A DNA stretch of 64,000 bases from Micromonospora marina (lineage in GTDB: Bacteria; Actinomycetota; Actinomycetes; Mycobacteriales; Micromonosporaceae). The stretch spans positions 1-64,000 of the forward strand of contig NZ_FMCV01000013.1 in NCBI RefSeq assembly GCF_900091565.1, in the 5' to 3' direction. Shown piece after piece: positions 31,391-40,212 of this stretch (its first letter is position 1; each line of letters opens with the position of its first letter). The notes under the pieces were generated by a model. That model ran no database searches. It saw only the letters and a list, made by a program, of their open reading frames with translations, and had not been told where the DNA came from. The position numbers were made by a program, and so were the translations under genes.

Positions 31391-32440
31391 TCACAGGAAC
31401 AGCACGCACATCGCGTACGCGGCGGGCGCGGCCAGCGCGAACCCGCCCAGCGGCCCCTGCATGTGCCGGGCCACCCACATGGTCGGCGGTTCACCGGCCA
31501 TCAGGCGACCCGCCTCGGCGTACCCCACGGCGAGGTCGGCCAGGACGGCGGTGGCCGCGCTGACCACCCCGACCAGGGCGGCGCTGGTCGGGGTGAAACC
31601 GACCAGGTAGCTGCCGAGCACGGCACTGGTGAGCGTGCCGAGCATGGCGCCGACGACCACGCCCGCCGCGCCGCGCGGCACCTGTGGGGCGAGCCGGGGC
31701 CACGGTGCCACCGCGTCGGTGAGCCGGGCGACGAGCAACGCCACCCCGGCGGCGGTGAGGCAGACCGTGATGGCCTGGGTGCCCTTGGGGATCCGGCTGA
31801 GCACGATGAGCGTGGCGAACGCGACCACACCCACCACGATGAGCAGCGTGCCGCCGAGCGAGTCGGTCACCCGGACCCGGTCCACCCGCCGCACGAGCTG
31901 CCCCAGCACGGCGAGCAGGAACCCGGCGACGGCGGCGTAACCGAGCGGGGCCAGGCCGGCGATGTCCGACTGCACGGCGGCGACGTCGGCGATCACCGCC
32001 GTCGCGGCGCTGACGAGCGCGACGACGAGCAGCGCGGGCGGCCGCATGGCCATCGTCCAGGCCAGCACGAACAGCAGCTGGACGCCGAAGATGATGGCCG
32101 CGAACGGCAGCCGGTGCCCCGGGCCCGAGGTCTGCGCGCCGAGCACCAGACCGATGCCGAGCAGCGCGGCGAAGCCGGCGACGGTGAGCGCCAGCGGACG
32201 GCGGACCGGGACCGACGGCGTCTCCTCCTCGGGCTCCTCGTCGGACTCGTCGTCGGGACGCCGGCCGGGGCCGCCCTTGCGCAGCCGGCGCGGGCCCTTG
32301 CGTTCCGGCCGGTCGCCCTCCTCGTCCGCGGGCCCGGTGCGCGGGGCGGGCGGGTGGCCACGGGCGGGGGCGGACGAGCCGGTCGGCGGCTCGTCGGCCC
32401 ACGGGTCACGACCGGTGTCGCGCGAGGTGGAGGGAAACAC
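31391..32440 (-). CDS. Conserved multi-spanning membrane protein
   Basis: 349 residues. A disordered N-terminus with mixed charge (RPERKGPRRLRKGG, DDESDEEPEEE, residues 44-74) is followed by about eight or nine helices, such as LALTVAGFAALLGIGLVLGA and LLVVALVSAATAVIADVAAV. The helices are Ala/Val/Gly-rich with few charges. No transporter or enzyme motif was recognised; actinobacterial homologues are annotated only as membrane proteins. GTG 32440 is preceded by CACGAT 6 nt upstream, a near-match to the leaderless -10 layout. Function unknown. Confidence 0.75.
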   Translation of the reverse strand: MFPSTSRDTGRDPWADEPPTGSSAPARGHPPAPRTGPADEEGDRPERKGPRRLRKGGPGRRPDDESDEEPEEETPSVPVRRPLALTVAGFAALLGIGLVLGAQTSGPGHRLPFAAIIFGVQLLFVLAWTMAMRPPALLVVALVSAATAVIADVAAVQSDIAGLAPLGYAAVAGFLLAVLGQLVRRVDRVRVTDSLGGTLLIVVGVVAFATLIVLSRIPKGTQAITVCLTAAGVALLVARLTDAVAPWPRLAPQVPRGAAGVVVGAMLGTLTSAVLGSYLVGFTPTSAALVGVVSAATAVLADLAVGYAEAGRLMAGEPPTMWVARHMQGPLGGFALAAPAAYAMCVLFL

Positions 32441-32691
32441 GCCCCGATCGTGCCAGACCCGGGCGGCTCGGCGGAGATCCCGGTTTCGTCGACGTTAAAA
32501 CCTGCGCCGCGATCGAGGGCAGAAAGGGCAAACGGTAAATCGCGCGAAGGTGACGCGCGGTCCATCGGTTACGCTCAGGCCGTTACCCGCCCGTCGACGA
32601 CGCCGGGACCCACGCAAGTTCACAGCACCGCCCGCACCCGGGCGTGTCGCTGGTCGCGCGCGGCCGAAGGGCCGCCGGGACGGAGGTGATC

Positions 32692-33405
32692 GTGGAGCTC
32701 CTGCTGCTCGTGACCGCGCGGGCCGGCGAGCCGTCGGCGGTGCTGCCGGCACTCGACCTGCTGCCGCACTCGGTTCGCACCGCACCCCGCGACGTCCGCA
32801 CGCTGGTCTCCGGCCCGACTCCGGACGCCGTCCTGGTGGACGCCCGCTCCGAGTTGAGCGAGGCGCGGGCCACCTGCCGGATGTTGCACGCCACCGGGCT
32901 CGGCGTGCCGCTCGTCGCGGTCGTCACCGAGGCCGGGCTGATCGCGTTGAACGCCGACTGGGGCGTCGACGACGTGATCCTGGCCGGCGCCGGGCCGGCC
33001 GAGGTGGAGGCGCGGCTGCGGCTCGCGGTGGGCCGGATCAGCAACGCCACCGCCGGCGCGGGCGGCTCGATCCGGGCGGGCGAGTTGAACATCGACCCGG
33101 ACACGTACGCCGCCAAGCTGAAGGGCCGCCCGCTCGACCTCACGTACAAGGAGTTCGAGCTGTTGAAGTTCCTGGCCCAGCACCCGGGGCGGGTGTTCAC
33201 CCGGGACCAGTTGCTGCGCGAGGTCTGGGGCTACGACTACTTCGGCGGCACCCGGACGGTGGACGTGCACGTACGGCGGCTGCGCGCCAAGCTCGGCTCG
33301 GAGTACGAGTCGATGATCGGCACCGTCCGCCAGGTGGGCTACAAGTTCGTGGTTCCGCCGTCGCGTTCGCTGCCGGAGTCGGAGCCCGCCCCGCTGCCGG
33401 TCTGA
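32692..33405 (+). CDS. glnR: GlnR-type OmpR-family regulator
   Basis: 237 residues. An N-terminal atypical receiver domain ([44 protein letters not shown]-like VDDVILA) and a C-terminal winged helix ([60 protein letters not shown]) that is nearly the same as Streptomyces GlnR. GlnR works without a partner kinase and controls nitrogen assimilation. GGAGG at 32682-32686 lies 5 nt before GTG 32692; an earlier start at 32644 lacks one. The region 32441-32691 between the divergent genes holds no other gene. A terminator follows. In mycobacteria the homologue Rv0818 also precedes mshD. Confidence 0.9.
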   Translation: MELLLLVTARAGEPSAVLPALDLLPHSVRTAPRDVRTLVSGPTPDAVLVDARSELSEARATCRMLHATGLGVPLVAVVTEAGLIALNADWGVDDVILAGAGPAEVEARLRLAVGRISNATAGAGGSIRAGELNIDPDTYAAKLKGRPLDLTYKEFELLKFLAQHPGRVFTRDQLLREVWGYDYFGGTRTVDVHVRRLRAKLGSEYESMIGTVRQVGYKFVVPPSRSLPESEPAPLPV

Positions 33406-33428
33406 CCGCCCACGCCCGACCTCAATAG

Positions 33429-33455
33429 AGGGCATTTTTCTCGTATGCCCTTTTT
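33429..33455 (+). terminator. Rho-independent terminator after glnR
   Basis: AGGGCAT (33429-33435) pairs with ATGCCCT (33445-33451) around a 9-nt loop, followed directly by TTTTT. One of the few classic U-tailed terminators in the window. Confidence 0.8.
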
Positions 33456-33511
33456 GCCCGATAGGTGAGCCATATCCTGGCTGCCGGAATTGTCGGGCTG
33501 AGGGGGCGGCG

Positions 33512-34408
33512 GTGCGCGGTGGACACGGGGGCGACGAACGGGCGGTACCGCTGATGCGGGGCCCGACGTTGCGCGCCGCCGGACTCGTGACAGTGGTGCT
33601 CGCCGGCCTGCTCGGATCGGCCTTCGCGCTGGGCCGCAGCCTGGTGCCCGACCCGCATCCGTCGGCCACCGAGGTCGCGACCCCGCTCACCGGAACGCGT
33701 TACGGCGACCAGCCACCCAGCACCGACTTCCCGGACGGCACGGCCAGCGCCCGCCCGATCCCCGACGCAGCGCCGGACGCCGCCCCGGTGGAGCCCGGTG
33801 GCGACGGCCCGTACGGCGCCCTGGTCACCACCGGTTCGGCCGGGGTCGCGCTGACCTTCGACGACGGTCCCGATCCCCGCTGGACCCCGCAGGTGCTCGC
33901 GCTGCTGGCCCAGTACGGCGTGAAGGCGACGTTCTGCGTCGTCGGCGAGAACGTCCAGGCCAACCCCGATCTGGTCCGGTCGATCGTGGCCGAGGGCCAC
34001 ACGCTGTGCAACCACTCCTGGAACCATGACGTCAGACTGGGCAAGCGATCACCGGCGATGATCCGGGCCGACCTGCTGCGCACCAGCGACGCGATCCTGG
34101 CCGCCGCGCCCGACGCGCGGATCGAGTACTATCGCCAGCCCGGCGGGGCCTGGACGCCTTCGGTCATGTCGGCCTGCGCCGACCTGGATCTCACCCCGCT
34201 GCACTGGAACGTGGACCCGTCGGACTGGAAGGCGCCGGGCGCCACCGCCATCGAGGCACTGGTCCGCTCGCAGGTGGGCCCCGGCGCGATCGTGCTCATG
34301 CACGACGCGGGCGGGGACCGGTCCGGCACCGTCAGCGCGTTGCAGCGACTCCTGCCCGAACTGGTGTTCCGGTTCGAGCTGGCGCCGCTGCCGGTCGGCA
34401 GTCCGTGA
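33512..34408 (+). CDS. Polysaccharide deacetylase (NodB domain), membrane-anchored
   Basis: 298 residues. A signal anchor follows basic residues (LRAAGLVTVVLAGLLGSAFA, about residues 22-41), then a Pro/Ala-rich linker and a NodB domain: VALTFDDGPDPRWTPQVL (Asp-Asp motif near 120), HSWNH (metal His pair near 172), YRQPGGAWTPS (Arg motif) and IVLMHDAGGD (His motif). All carbohydrate esterase 4 catalytic residues are visible, so it should be an active N-deacetylase of peptidoglycan or another glycan outside the membrane. GAGGGGG precedes GTG 33512. ATG 33554 is an alternative start. Confidence 0.88.
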   Translation: MRGGHGGDERAVPLMRGPTLRAAGLVTVVLAGLLGSAFALGRSLVPDPHPSATEVATPLTGTRYGDQPPSTDFPDGTASARPIPDAAPDAAPVEPGGDGPYGALVTTGSAGVALTFDDGPDPRWTPQVLALLAQYGVKATFCVVGENVQANPDLVRSIVAEGHTLCNHSWNHDVRLGKRSPAMIRADLLRTSDAILAAAPDARIEYYRQPGGAWTPSVMSACADLDLTPLHWNVDPSDWKAPGATAIEALVRSQVGPGAIVLMHDAGGDRSGTVSALQRLLPELVFRFELAPLPVGSP

Positions 34409-34475
34409 CGAGCGCCACCGAGCGCCGTCGTCGTCCGGCGCGAACCGTGGCCCGCCTGCCGCTACCGTGACTCAG

Positions 34476-35414
34476 ATGAGCAGCACCGAGCCGACGAGTG
34501 GTCCCGCCCCCGACGGGATCGACCGGGCGGACCGGCTGACGCCGGACGAGGTCGCCGAGGTGCTGGCGCTGGCCCGCACCGCCGGTGACGCCGACGGCGC
34601 CGATCCGCTCGACGAGCACGTACTGCTGCGGCTGCGCGACCCCGAGGCGCCCGCCGTGCACCTCACCGCGCGGACCATTGACGGCACCCTCACCGGGTAC
34701 GCGCACCTCGACACCACCGTCCCGGCCGAGGGGGTCGGCGTGGAGATGATGGTGCATCCCGCGTACCGACGGCGGGGTTCCGGCCGGGCGCTGGCCCGAG
34801 GAGTGGTGGCCGCCGCGGCCGGACCGCTGCGCGCCTGGGCGCACGGCGACCACCCGTCGGCCGCCGCGCTGGCCGTCGACCTGGGCTTCTCCCGGGCACG
34901 GGTGCTCTTCCAGATGCGCCGTCCGCTGACCGCCGAGATGCCGGCGCCGGTCGTGCCGGACGGTGTGACGCTGCGCGCGTTCCGTCCGGGCGAGGACGAC
35001 GAGCCCTGGCTGGCGGTGAACAACGCGGCCTTCGCCCAGCACCCCGAGCAGGGCAGGTGGACGCTCGACGACCTGCGCGTCCGCATCGCGGAGCCGTGGT
35101 TCGATCCGGCCGGCTTCCTGCTCGCCGTCGACTCCACCACCGGGCGGCTGCTCGGCTTCCACTGGACCAAGGTGCACGAGCGGCCGGGGTCGGCCCGCAT
35201 CGGCGAGGTCTACGTGCTGGGCGTCGACCCGTCCGCGCACCGGGGCGGACTCGGCCGGGTGCTCACCGCCGCCGGCCTGACCCACCTGCGCGACGAGCGC
35301 GGGCTGGACCGGGTGATGCTCTACGTGGACGAGAGCAACACCGCCGCTGTCGCCCTCTACGAGCGGCTCGGCTTCGCGCGCTGGTGCGCGCACGTCAGCT
35401 ACCAGCTCGGCTGA
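34476..35414 (+). CDS. mshD: Mycothiol synthase MshD
   Basis: 312 residues, two GNAT domains. It acetylates Cys-GlcN-Ins with acetyl-CoA, the last step of mycothiol synthesis. The first domain has VEMMVHPAYRRRGSGRALA and the second, catalytic one has IGEVYVLGVDPSAHRGGLGR and LYVDESNTAAVALYERLGF near the C-terminus, the characteristic MshD ending. Order glnR-mshD agrees with mycobacteria. TACCGT (34463-34468) ends 7 nt before ATG 34476. GTG 34467 would overlap the box and is rejected. Its product is the thiol that the 1622 enzyme would use. Confidence 0.93.
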   Translation: MSSTEPTSGPAPDGIDRADRLTPDEVAEVLALARTAGDADGADPLDEHVLLRLRDPEAPAVHLTARTIDGTLTGYAHLDTTVPAEGVGVEMMVHPAYRRRGSGRALARGVVAAAAGPLRAWAHGDHPSAAALAVDLGFSRARVLFQMRRPLTAEMPAPVVPDGVTLRAFRPGEDDEPWLAVNNAAFAQHPEQGRWTLDDLRVRIAEPWFDPAGFLLAVDSTTGRLLGFHWTKVHERPGSARIGEVYVLGVDPSAHRGGLGRVLTAAGLTHLRDERGLDRVMLYVDESNTAAVALYERLGFARWCAHVSYQLG

Positions 35415-35483
35415 GGGCCCGCCGACTCCGTCAACCGGGCCTTCCTACCTTGCGTATCAGCCGGTCAGCGCCGGCGCCGGCGA

Positions 35484-36311
35484 TCAGCGCAGGCGGAAGC
35501 TGGGCTCGGCGCCGTCCAGTCCCTCGATGTACGGCATGATCGGCGTACCCGGGTCTCGTTCCGCCGCTGCGCGGGCCACCCCGGCGAGGTCGCCGGTGGC
35601 GGCGACCTCGGCGAGCGTGACCATGGTCGGCGGCAGCATGGTCAGTTCGCCGGCCTCCGCCCGGGCCAGGGCGTCCGCCGGGCGCAGCCACAGCGTGTGG
35701 TCGGCCTCGCCGGAGACGTCCCGGGTCCGCTGCCCCTCGGGCAGCAGGGCGATGAAGAAGTACGTGTCGAAGCGGCGCGGCTCGAACTCCGGGGTGATCC
35801 AGCGGCTCCAGGGCAGCAGCAGGTCGGACCGGAGCGTCAGGCCCCGACCGGCCAGCAGGTCCGCGAAGCCGGCCCGCCGTCCCTCCAGGTCCTGCCGGGC
35901 CGCCTCCCAGTCGTCGCCGCTCACGTCGCCGACGACCGTGTCGGGGTCCGGCCCGGCGAGCAGCACGCCCGCCTCCTCGAAGACCTCGCGGGCGGCGGCG
36001 CACACCACCGCCTGTGCGGCGGCCGGGTCGAGCCGGAGCCGCTCCCCCCACGCCGCCGGGTCGGGGCCGGCCCAGCCGAGATGCGCCTCCGAGTCGGAGC
36101 GGTCCACCCCGCCGCCGGGGAAGGCGTACATGCCGCCGAACGTCATCGCCGCCACCCGGCGGATCATGTAGATCTCGAACCCGTCGCCGGCCGGGCGGAG
36201 CAGCAGCACGGTGGCGGCGACCCGGGGCACGGCCGGGACGGCGCCCTCGGCCCGGAATCGGCGGGCGTGCTCCACCAGGGCGGGGGGTGCGGCGAAGCCG
36301 TCGATCGTCAT
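35484..36311 (-). CDS. NUDIX hydrolase
   Basis: 275 residues. NUDIX fold with FPGGGVDRSD near residue 64 and the box helix AAREVFEEAGVLLAG near 107, separated from the Gly loop by a longer insert than in classical NUDIX proteins; this is the pattern of the NUDT19/RP2-like acyl-CoA diphosphatase group. It ends with DTYFFIALLPEGQ and a helical C-terminus. Possible substrate CoA derivatives, unproven. TAGGCT (36323-36318) ends 6 nt before ATG 36311. Confidence 0.85.
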   Translation of the reverse strand: MTIDGFAAPPALVEHARRFRAEGAVPAVPRVAATVLLLRPAGDGFEIYMIRRVAAMTFGGMYAFPGGGVDRSDSEAHLGWAGPDPAAWGERLRLDPAAAQAVVCAAAREVFEEAGVLLAGPDPDTVVGDVSGDDWEAARQDLEGRRAGFADLLAGRGLTLRSDLLLPWSRWITPEFEPRRFDTYFFIALLPEGQRTRDVSGEADHTLWLRPADALARAEAGELTMLPPTMVTLAEVAATGDLAGVARAAAERDPGTPIMPYIEGLDGAEPSFRLR

Positions 36312-36803
36312 GCGCCGAGCCTAGTGCCGTAACGCGCGACGCCGCCCCGCCGCCCGATGGCGTCCCCGCCCGATCGCGGCAACGCTCGTCGTTTGACGGA
36401 TCTCGAGAACCGGACGGGATACCGGAATACCGCATCGGCCACCCGGTCGCACGTCAGTGGCTCGACGGCGTCGATCGGCGGGCACGCGAACGCCTGACGT
36501 CCCGGCGGGTGGATCGCCCCGTCGGTCCGGGAGCACGAGGGGATGGCGTGCCGGGCCTGACGCGGTGGGCAGTCCGGTCGTGCTCGCCGGCCCACGCGGC
36601 CCGCGCTCCACAAGGGGGCAACCGATCACTTTCCGTAGTTTCTCGCTCGGCCGGGGGGACACTCCTCCGTCGCCTTTGCTCTGCAGCCGGATCCGCAGCG
36701 GCGACCCTTGCCCTCTTCCCGCACCACTCGTGCACCGCCGGACGGCCCGGCGGCTCACGGCACGGGGCTGCGGCGACCGGCCGCGCCTGGCAGGGTCGTG
36801 ACC
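36312..36803. other. 492-base intergenic region with a decayed promoter copy
   Basis: No coding frame with a credible start was found. The only structured content is a diverged copy of the 5' region of the 37447 gene at 36498-36575. The T-rich stretch CACTTTCCGTAGTTTCTCGC near 36630 is unusual in composition for this genome and might be a remnant or promoter. Confidence 0.5.
36498..36575 (+). pseudogene. Degenerate copy of the Gfo/Idh/MocA gene promoter and start
   Basis: Ungapped alignment with 37388-37465 gives 62 identical bases of 78 by hand count. The -10 TAGCGT has become TGGCGT (36544-36549) and the ATG has become CTG (36557), while the GCCGGGC spacer is unchanged. Homology fades after about six codons, so no protein can be made. 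Confidence 0.7.
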
Positions 36804-37385
36804 GTGATCGACGATTTCGCGAAGGAGTACCTGCACAACGACCTGCGCCAGATTCGCGAGGCGATGCTGTGGAAGCTCGACGGGCTGTCCGAGTACGACG
36901 TGCGCCGTCCCCTGACCGCGTCCGGCACCAACCTGCTCGGCCTGGTCAAGCACCTGTCGTTCGGGGAGGCCCGGTACTTCGGTGAGGTGTTCGGGAGGCC
37001 GTTTCCGGAACACCTGCCCCGCTGGGACGAGCCGGATCCGGACGGCACCGACATGTGGGCGAGCGAGCACGAGACCCGCGAGGAGGTGATCGGCCGCTAC
37101 CGGCGGGTGTCGGAGCACGCGGACGCGACGATCGACGCCCTCCCGGTCGACGCGCCAGGCCACGTGCCGTGGTGGCCCCGCCCGGACGTCAAGTTGTTCA
37201 ACATCCTGGTCCACGTGGTGGCCGAGACCAATCGGCACGCGGGACACGCCGACATCCTGCGCGAGCAGCTCGACGGCTCGACCGGGGCGTGGGCCGAGTA
37301 CGCGCACCTGGAACCCGGCCAGCCGACGCTGACGGCGCGGCGGGCGATGATCGAGCGGGCCGCCCGCGCCGCCGCCCGCCGTTGA
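36804..37385 (+). CDS. DinB-family protein
   Basis: 193 residues, four-helix DinB/YfiT bundle: an N-terminal FAKEYLHNDLRQIREAMLWK, the conserved NLLGLVKHLSFGEARYF with metal His near residue 53, and NILVHVVAETNRHAGHADIL with two further His near 134-145. Members are metal-dependent, often thiol (mycothiol)-using transferases; several are annotated as DUF664 proteins. Substrate unknown. CAGGGT (36791-36796) ends 7 nt before GTG 36804, a variant of the leaderless layout; GTG 36798 is an alternative two codons earlier. Confidence 0.85.
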   Translation: MIDDFAKEYLHNDLRQIREAMLWKLDGLSEYDVRRPLTASGTNLLGLVKHLSFGEARYFGEVFGRPFPEHLPRWDEPDPDGTDMWASEHETREEVIGRYRRVSEHADATIDALPVDAPGHVPWWPRPDVKLFNILVHVVAETNRHAGHADILREQLDGSTGAWAEYAHLEPGQPTLTARRAMIERAARAAARR

Positions 37386-37446
37386 GCCGTCCCGACGGGT
37401 GGATCTCCCTGCCGGTCGCACAGCGGCAGGGGATAGCGTGCCGGGC

Positions 37447-38415
37447 ATGACGCGTTGGGGAATCCTGGCCACCGGAAACATCGCTGCCCGCTTCGCCGAG
37501 GATCTGCGGCTGGTGCCGGACGCCGAACTGGTCGCGGTCGGCTCGCGTACCCGGGAGAGCGCCGAGCTGTTCGCGCGCCGGCACGACGTGCCGCGGGCGT
37601 ACGCCTCGTGGGCGGAACTGGCCGCGGACCCGGACCTGGACGCGATCTACGTGGCCACGCCGCACGCCGCCCACCACGAGGCGGCGCTGGCGTGCCTGGC
37701 CGGCGGCAAGGCCGTGCTGGTGGAGAAGCCGTGCACGCTGGACCTGCCGACCACGACCGAACTGGTGGAGACGGCCCGCGCCCGGGGCCTGTTCCTCATG
37801 GAGGCCATGTGGATGCGGACGAACCCGCTGATCCTGCGCGTGCTGGAGCTGATCGGGGACGGCGCGATCGGTGAGGTGACGCACGTACGGGCGGACTTCG
37901 GCGTGGCCGGCCCGTTCCCGCCGGAGCACCGGATGCGGGCCCGCACGCTCGGCGGCGGTGCGCTGCTGGACCTCGGCGTGTACCCGCTGAGTCTGGCCCA
38001 CCTGGTGCTCGGCGCGCCGCAGCACGTGCAGGCGTGGGCCAAGCTGACCCCGGAGGCGGTGGACGAGAACACCGGCATGGTGCTCGGCTGGGACTCCGGC
38101 GCGGTGGCGACGCTCAGTTGCGGCATGGTCGGCGCGACGGCGATCACCGCGTCGATCACCGGTACGACCGGCCGGATCGACCTGCCCGAGCTGTTCTTCC
38201 GGCCCGCGCACGTGGTGCTGCACCGGGCCGGCGCCGAACCGGAGACGATCCCGGCGGACCTGACCGGCGGCGGCTACCAGTACGAGGCGATCGAGGTGCA
38301 GCGCTGCCTGGCGGCCGGGCTGACCGAGAGCCCGCTGGTGCCGCACGCCGCAACGCTCGAGGTGATGGGCCTCATCGACGACATCAAGGCCCGGATCGGC
38401 GTCTCCTACGCGTGA
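37447..38415 (+). CDS. Gfo/Idh/MocA-family oxidoreductase
   Basis: 322 residues. An N-terminal Rossmann fold (WGILATGNIAARFAEDLRLV, GSRTRESAELFARRH) with a GxGxxA-like TGNIA loop, the conserved VEKPCTLDL (Lys of the EKP motif near residue 96) and MEAMWMRTNP, then the C-terminal substrate domain with GGGALLDLGVYPLSLAHLVL. Typical substrates are sugars, inositol or dihydrodiols; relatives most like this are trans-1,2-dihydrobenzene-1,2-diol dehydrogenase-type. TAGCGT (37434-37439) ends 7 nt before ATG 37447. The stop codon is part of a long bidirectional terminator. Confidence 0.88.
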   Translation: MTRWGILATGNIAARFAEDLRLVPDAELVAVGSRTRESAELFARRHDVPRAYASWAELAADPDLDAIYVATPHAAHHEAALACLAGGKAVLVEKPCTLDLPTTTELVETARARGLFLMEAMWMRTNPLILRVLELIGDGAIGEVTHVRADFGVAGPFPPEHRMRARTLGGGALLDLGVYPLSLAHLVLGAPQHVQAWAKLTPEAVDENTGMVLGWDSGAVATLSCGMVGATAITASITGTTGRIDLPELFFRPAHVVLHRAGAEPETIPADLTGGGYQYEAIEVQRCLAAGLTESPLVPHAATLEVMGLIDDIKARIGVSYA

Positions 38416-38450
38416 GGGTTCCCCGCCACGGCGGGGAACCCCTCACGCGT
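38408..38450. terminator. Bidirectional terminator between convergent genes
   Basis: ACGCGTGAGGGTTCCCCGC (38408-38426) pairs with GCGGGGAACCCCTCACGCGT (38431-38450) with a single bulged base and a 4-nt loop. It includes the stop codon of the oxidoreductase gene and ends 8 nt before the pit stop. Confidence 0.8.
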
Positions 38451-38458
38451 CAGCGCAC

Positions 38459-39463
38459 TCAGAACAGGGGCCGGACCAGCAGGTACGAGAAACAGGCGAT
38501 CGCGGCGGCGGCCGGGAACGTGATGATCCAGGCGATCACGATGTTGCCCGCCACGTTCCAGCGCACCGCGGAGAGCCGTTTCGTCGCGCCCACACCCATG
38601 ATCGCCGAGGTGATCGTGTGCGTGGTGGAGATCGGCGCCTTCAGCACCAGCGCGTTGAAGTAGAGCACCGCGCTGGCGACGGTCTCGGCCGCGAAGCCCT
38701 CCGCCGGGCCGAGGTCGATGATCTTCCGGCCGAGCGTACGGATGATCCGCCAGCCGCCCGCGTACGTGCCGGCGGCCAGCATCGCGGCGGAGGTCCAGAA
38801 GACCCAGCCCGGGATGTGGGTCTTGCTCTCCTGGAAGCCGCCGGTGTAGAGCGCCAGCACGATGATGCCCATGGTCTTGGCGGCGTCCTGCATGCCGTGG
38901 CCGACCGACATGGCGGCGGCGGACGCGGTCTGCGCCCAGCGGAAGCCGCGGCTGAGTTTGCCGGGCTGCCCCTTCCGGAACAGCCACATGATCCCCAGCA
39001 TCACCAGAAAGCCGAGCACCAGGCCGACCACCGGCGACAGCACCATCGGGATGAGGACCTTCTCGATGATGGTGCCCCACTGGACGATGCCGTCGGCGGC
39101 GAACAGGGTCGCGCCGACCAGGCCGCCGAAGAGGGCGTGCGAGGAGGACGAGGGCAGGCCGAAGTACCAGGTGATCAGGTTCCAGATGATCGCGCCGAGC
39201 ACACCGGCGAAGACCACGCCGAGACTCTCCACTCCGGTCGGCAACGTGACCAGGCCGTCGCCGACCGTCTTGGCGACGCCGGCACCGAAGTGCGCGCCGA
39301 CGAAGTTGCCGACGGCGGCCAGCGCGAGCGCGATCCGGGGGGTCAGTGCCCGGGTCGAGATGCTGGTGGCGATCGCGTTCGCCGCGTCATGGAAGCCGTT
39401 CGTGTAGTCGAAGGCCATGGCGACCGCGATCACCGCCAGCACGGCGATGAGTTCGGGACTCAC
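38459..39463 (-). CDS. pit: PiT-family inorganic phosphate transporter
   Basis: 334 residues, about ten membrane helices. The PiT signature occurs twice: FDYTNGFHDAANAIATSIS (residues 18-36) and APISTTHTITSAIMGVGATK in the C-terminal half, plus WYFGLPSSSSHALFGGLVGA. Low-affinity phosphate uptake, probably coupled to H+ or metal-phosphate. AAGGAG precedes GTG 39463, which starts 4 nt after the DUF47 stop. Induction by phosphate limitation is suggested by the PHO box upstream of the operon. Confidence 0.93.
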   Translation of the reverse strand: MSPELIAVLAVIAVAMAFDYTNGFHDAANAIATSISTRALTPRIALALAAVGNFVGAHFGAGVAKTVGDGLVTLPTGVESLGVVFAGVLGAIIWNLITWYFGLPSSSSHALFGGLVGATLFAADGIVQWGTIIEKVLIPMVLSPVVGLVLGFLVMLGIMWLFRKGQPGKLSRGFRWAQTASAAAMSVGHGMQDAAKTMGIIVLALYTGGFQESKTHIPGWVFWTSAAMLAAGTYAGGWRIIRTLGRKIIDLGPAEGFAAETVASAVLYFNALVLKAPISTTHTITSAIMGVGATKRLSAVRWNVAGNIVIAWIITFPAAAAIACFSYLLVRPLF

Positions 39464-39467
39464 GGGA

Positions 39468-40094
39468 TCAGGACTCCTTGACCGCGATGGTCTCGACGGT
39501 GTTGGCGACGTGCTCGAAGGCGTCGCAGGCGGCCTCCAGCTCGTCGGCCACCTCCTTCATCTTCAGCACCGTGAGCGCGTCGTACTCACCGGAGAAGAGG
39601 CGGACCAGCAGCATCCGGTACGCCTGGTCGCCGTCGTTCTCGAGCCGGTTGCACTCGATCCAGTAGTCCTCGAGATCCTTCATCGACTTCAGCCGGGGCA
39701 TCGCCTCGGCGGTGAGCTTGGCCTGCTGGTCGAGCACGTTGACCAGCTCGTGCAGCTCGCGCGGAAGCGCCGGCAGCTTGGTGAGGCCGTACAGGTAGAG
39801 CAGGTTGCCGACCGCCTCCAGGTGGTCCATCACGTCGTCGAGCAGCGAGCCCAGCCGGTAGATGTCCTCCCGGTCGAACGGCGTGATGAACGTGGAGTTG
39901 ATCTTCTTGTACAGCTCGTGCGTGATCTGGTCGCTGTCGTGCTCGATGTCGGTCAGCCGCTCGCTGATCGACTGGACGTCGGCACCGGGCAGTCCCAGCT
40001 CGTTGAGCAGGTCGGTCCCCTTCACGAGGTTCTGCGCGGCCCTGGTGAAGAGCTCGTAGAAGGCGCCCTCGGTGGGACGGAAGGAAAACTTCAC
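39468..40094 (-). CDS. DUF47 PhoU-like protein, Pit accessory
   Basis: 208 residues, all-helical PhoU-like fold: FTRAAQNLVKGTDLLNELG, ERLTDIEHDSDQITHELYKK (acidic metal motif ExxxD near residue 50) and a repeat-like EVADELEAACDAFEHVANTV in the second half. DUF47 proteins are encoded next to pit genes and are thought to regulate Pit transport. GTG 40094 has GAGGT 7 nt upstream. A -10 TAGCAT (40163-40158) and a PHO box at 40213 define the operon promoter. Confidence 0.9.
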   Translation of the reverse strand: MKFSFRPTEGAFYELFTRAAQNLVKGTDLLNELGLPGADVQSISERLTDIEHDSDQITHELYKKINSTFITPFDREDIYRLGSLLDDVMDHLEAVGNLLYLYGLTKLPALPRELHELVNVLDQQAKLTAEAMPRLKSMKDLEDYWIECNRLENDGDQAYRMLLVRLFSGEYDALTVLKMKEVADELEAACDAFEHVANTVETIAVKES

Positions 40095-40212
40095 AGCACG
40101 GACCTCGTCGTGTCGGTGGAAGGGTGGCCGTCGCCCCCGGGGGCGTCTGCTCTGCGCATGCTAGGGACCGCGCCGAAGCCACTGTCGATCGGCCCACCCC
40201 TGATCAGACCCC

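Noticed and set aside
34467..34475. GTG 34467 as start of mshD
   Set aside because: It lies within the TACCGT box; ATG 34476 is 7 nt downstream of the box, the usual leaderless position.
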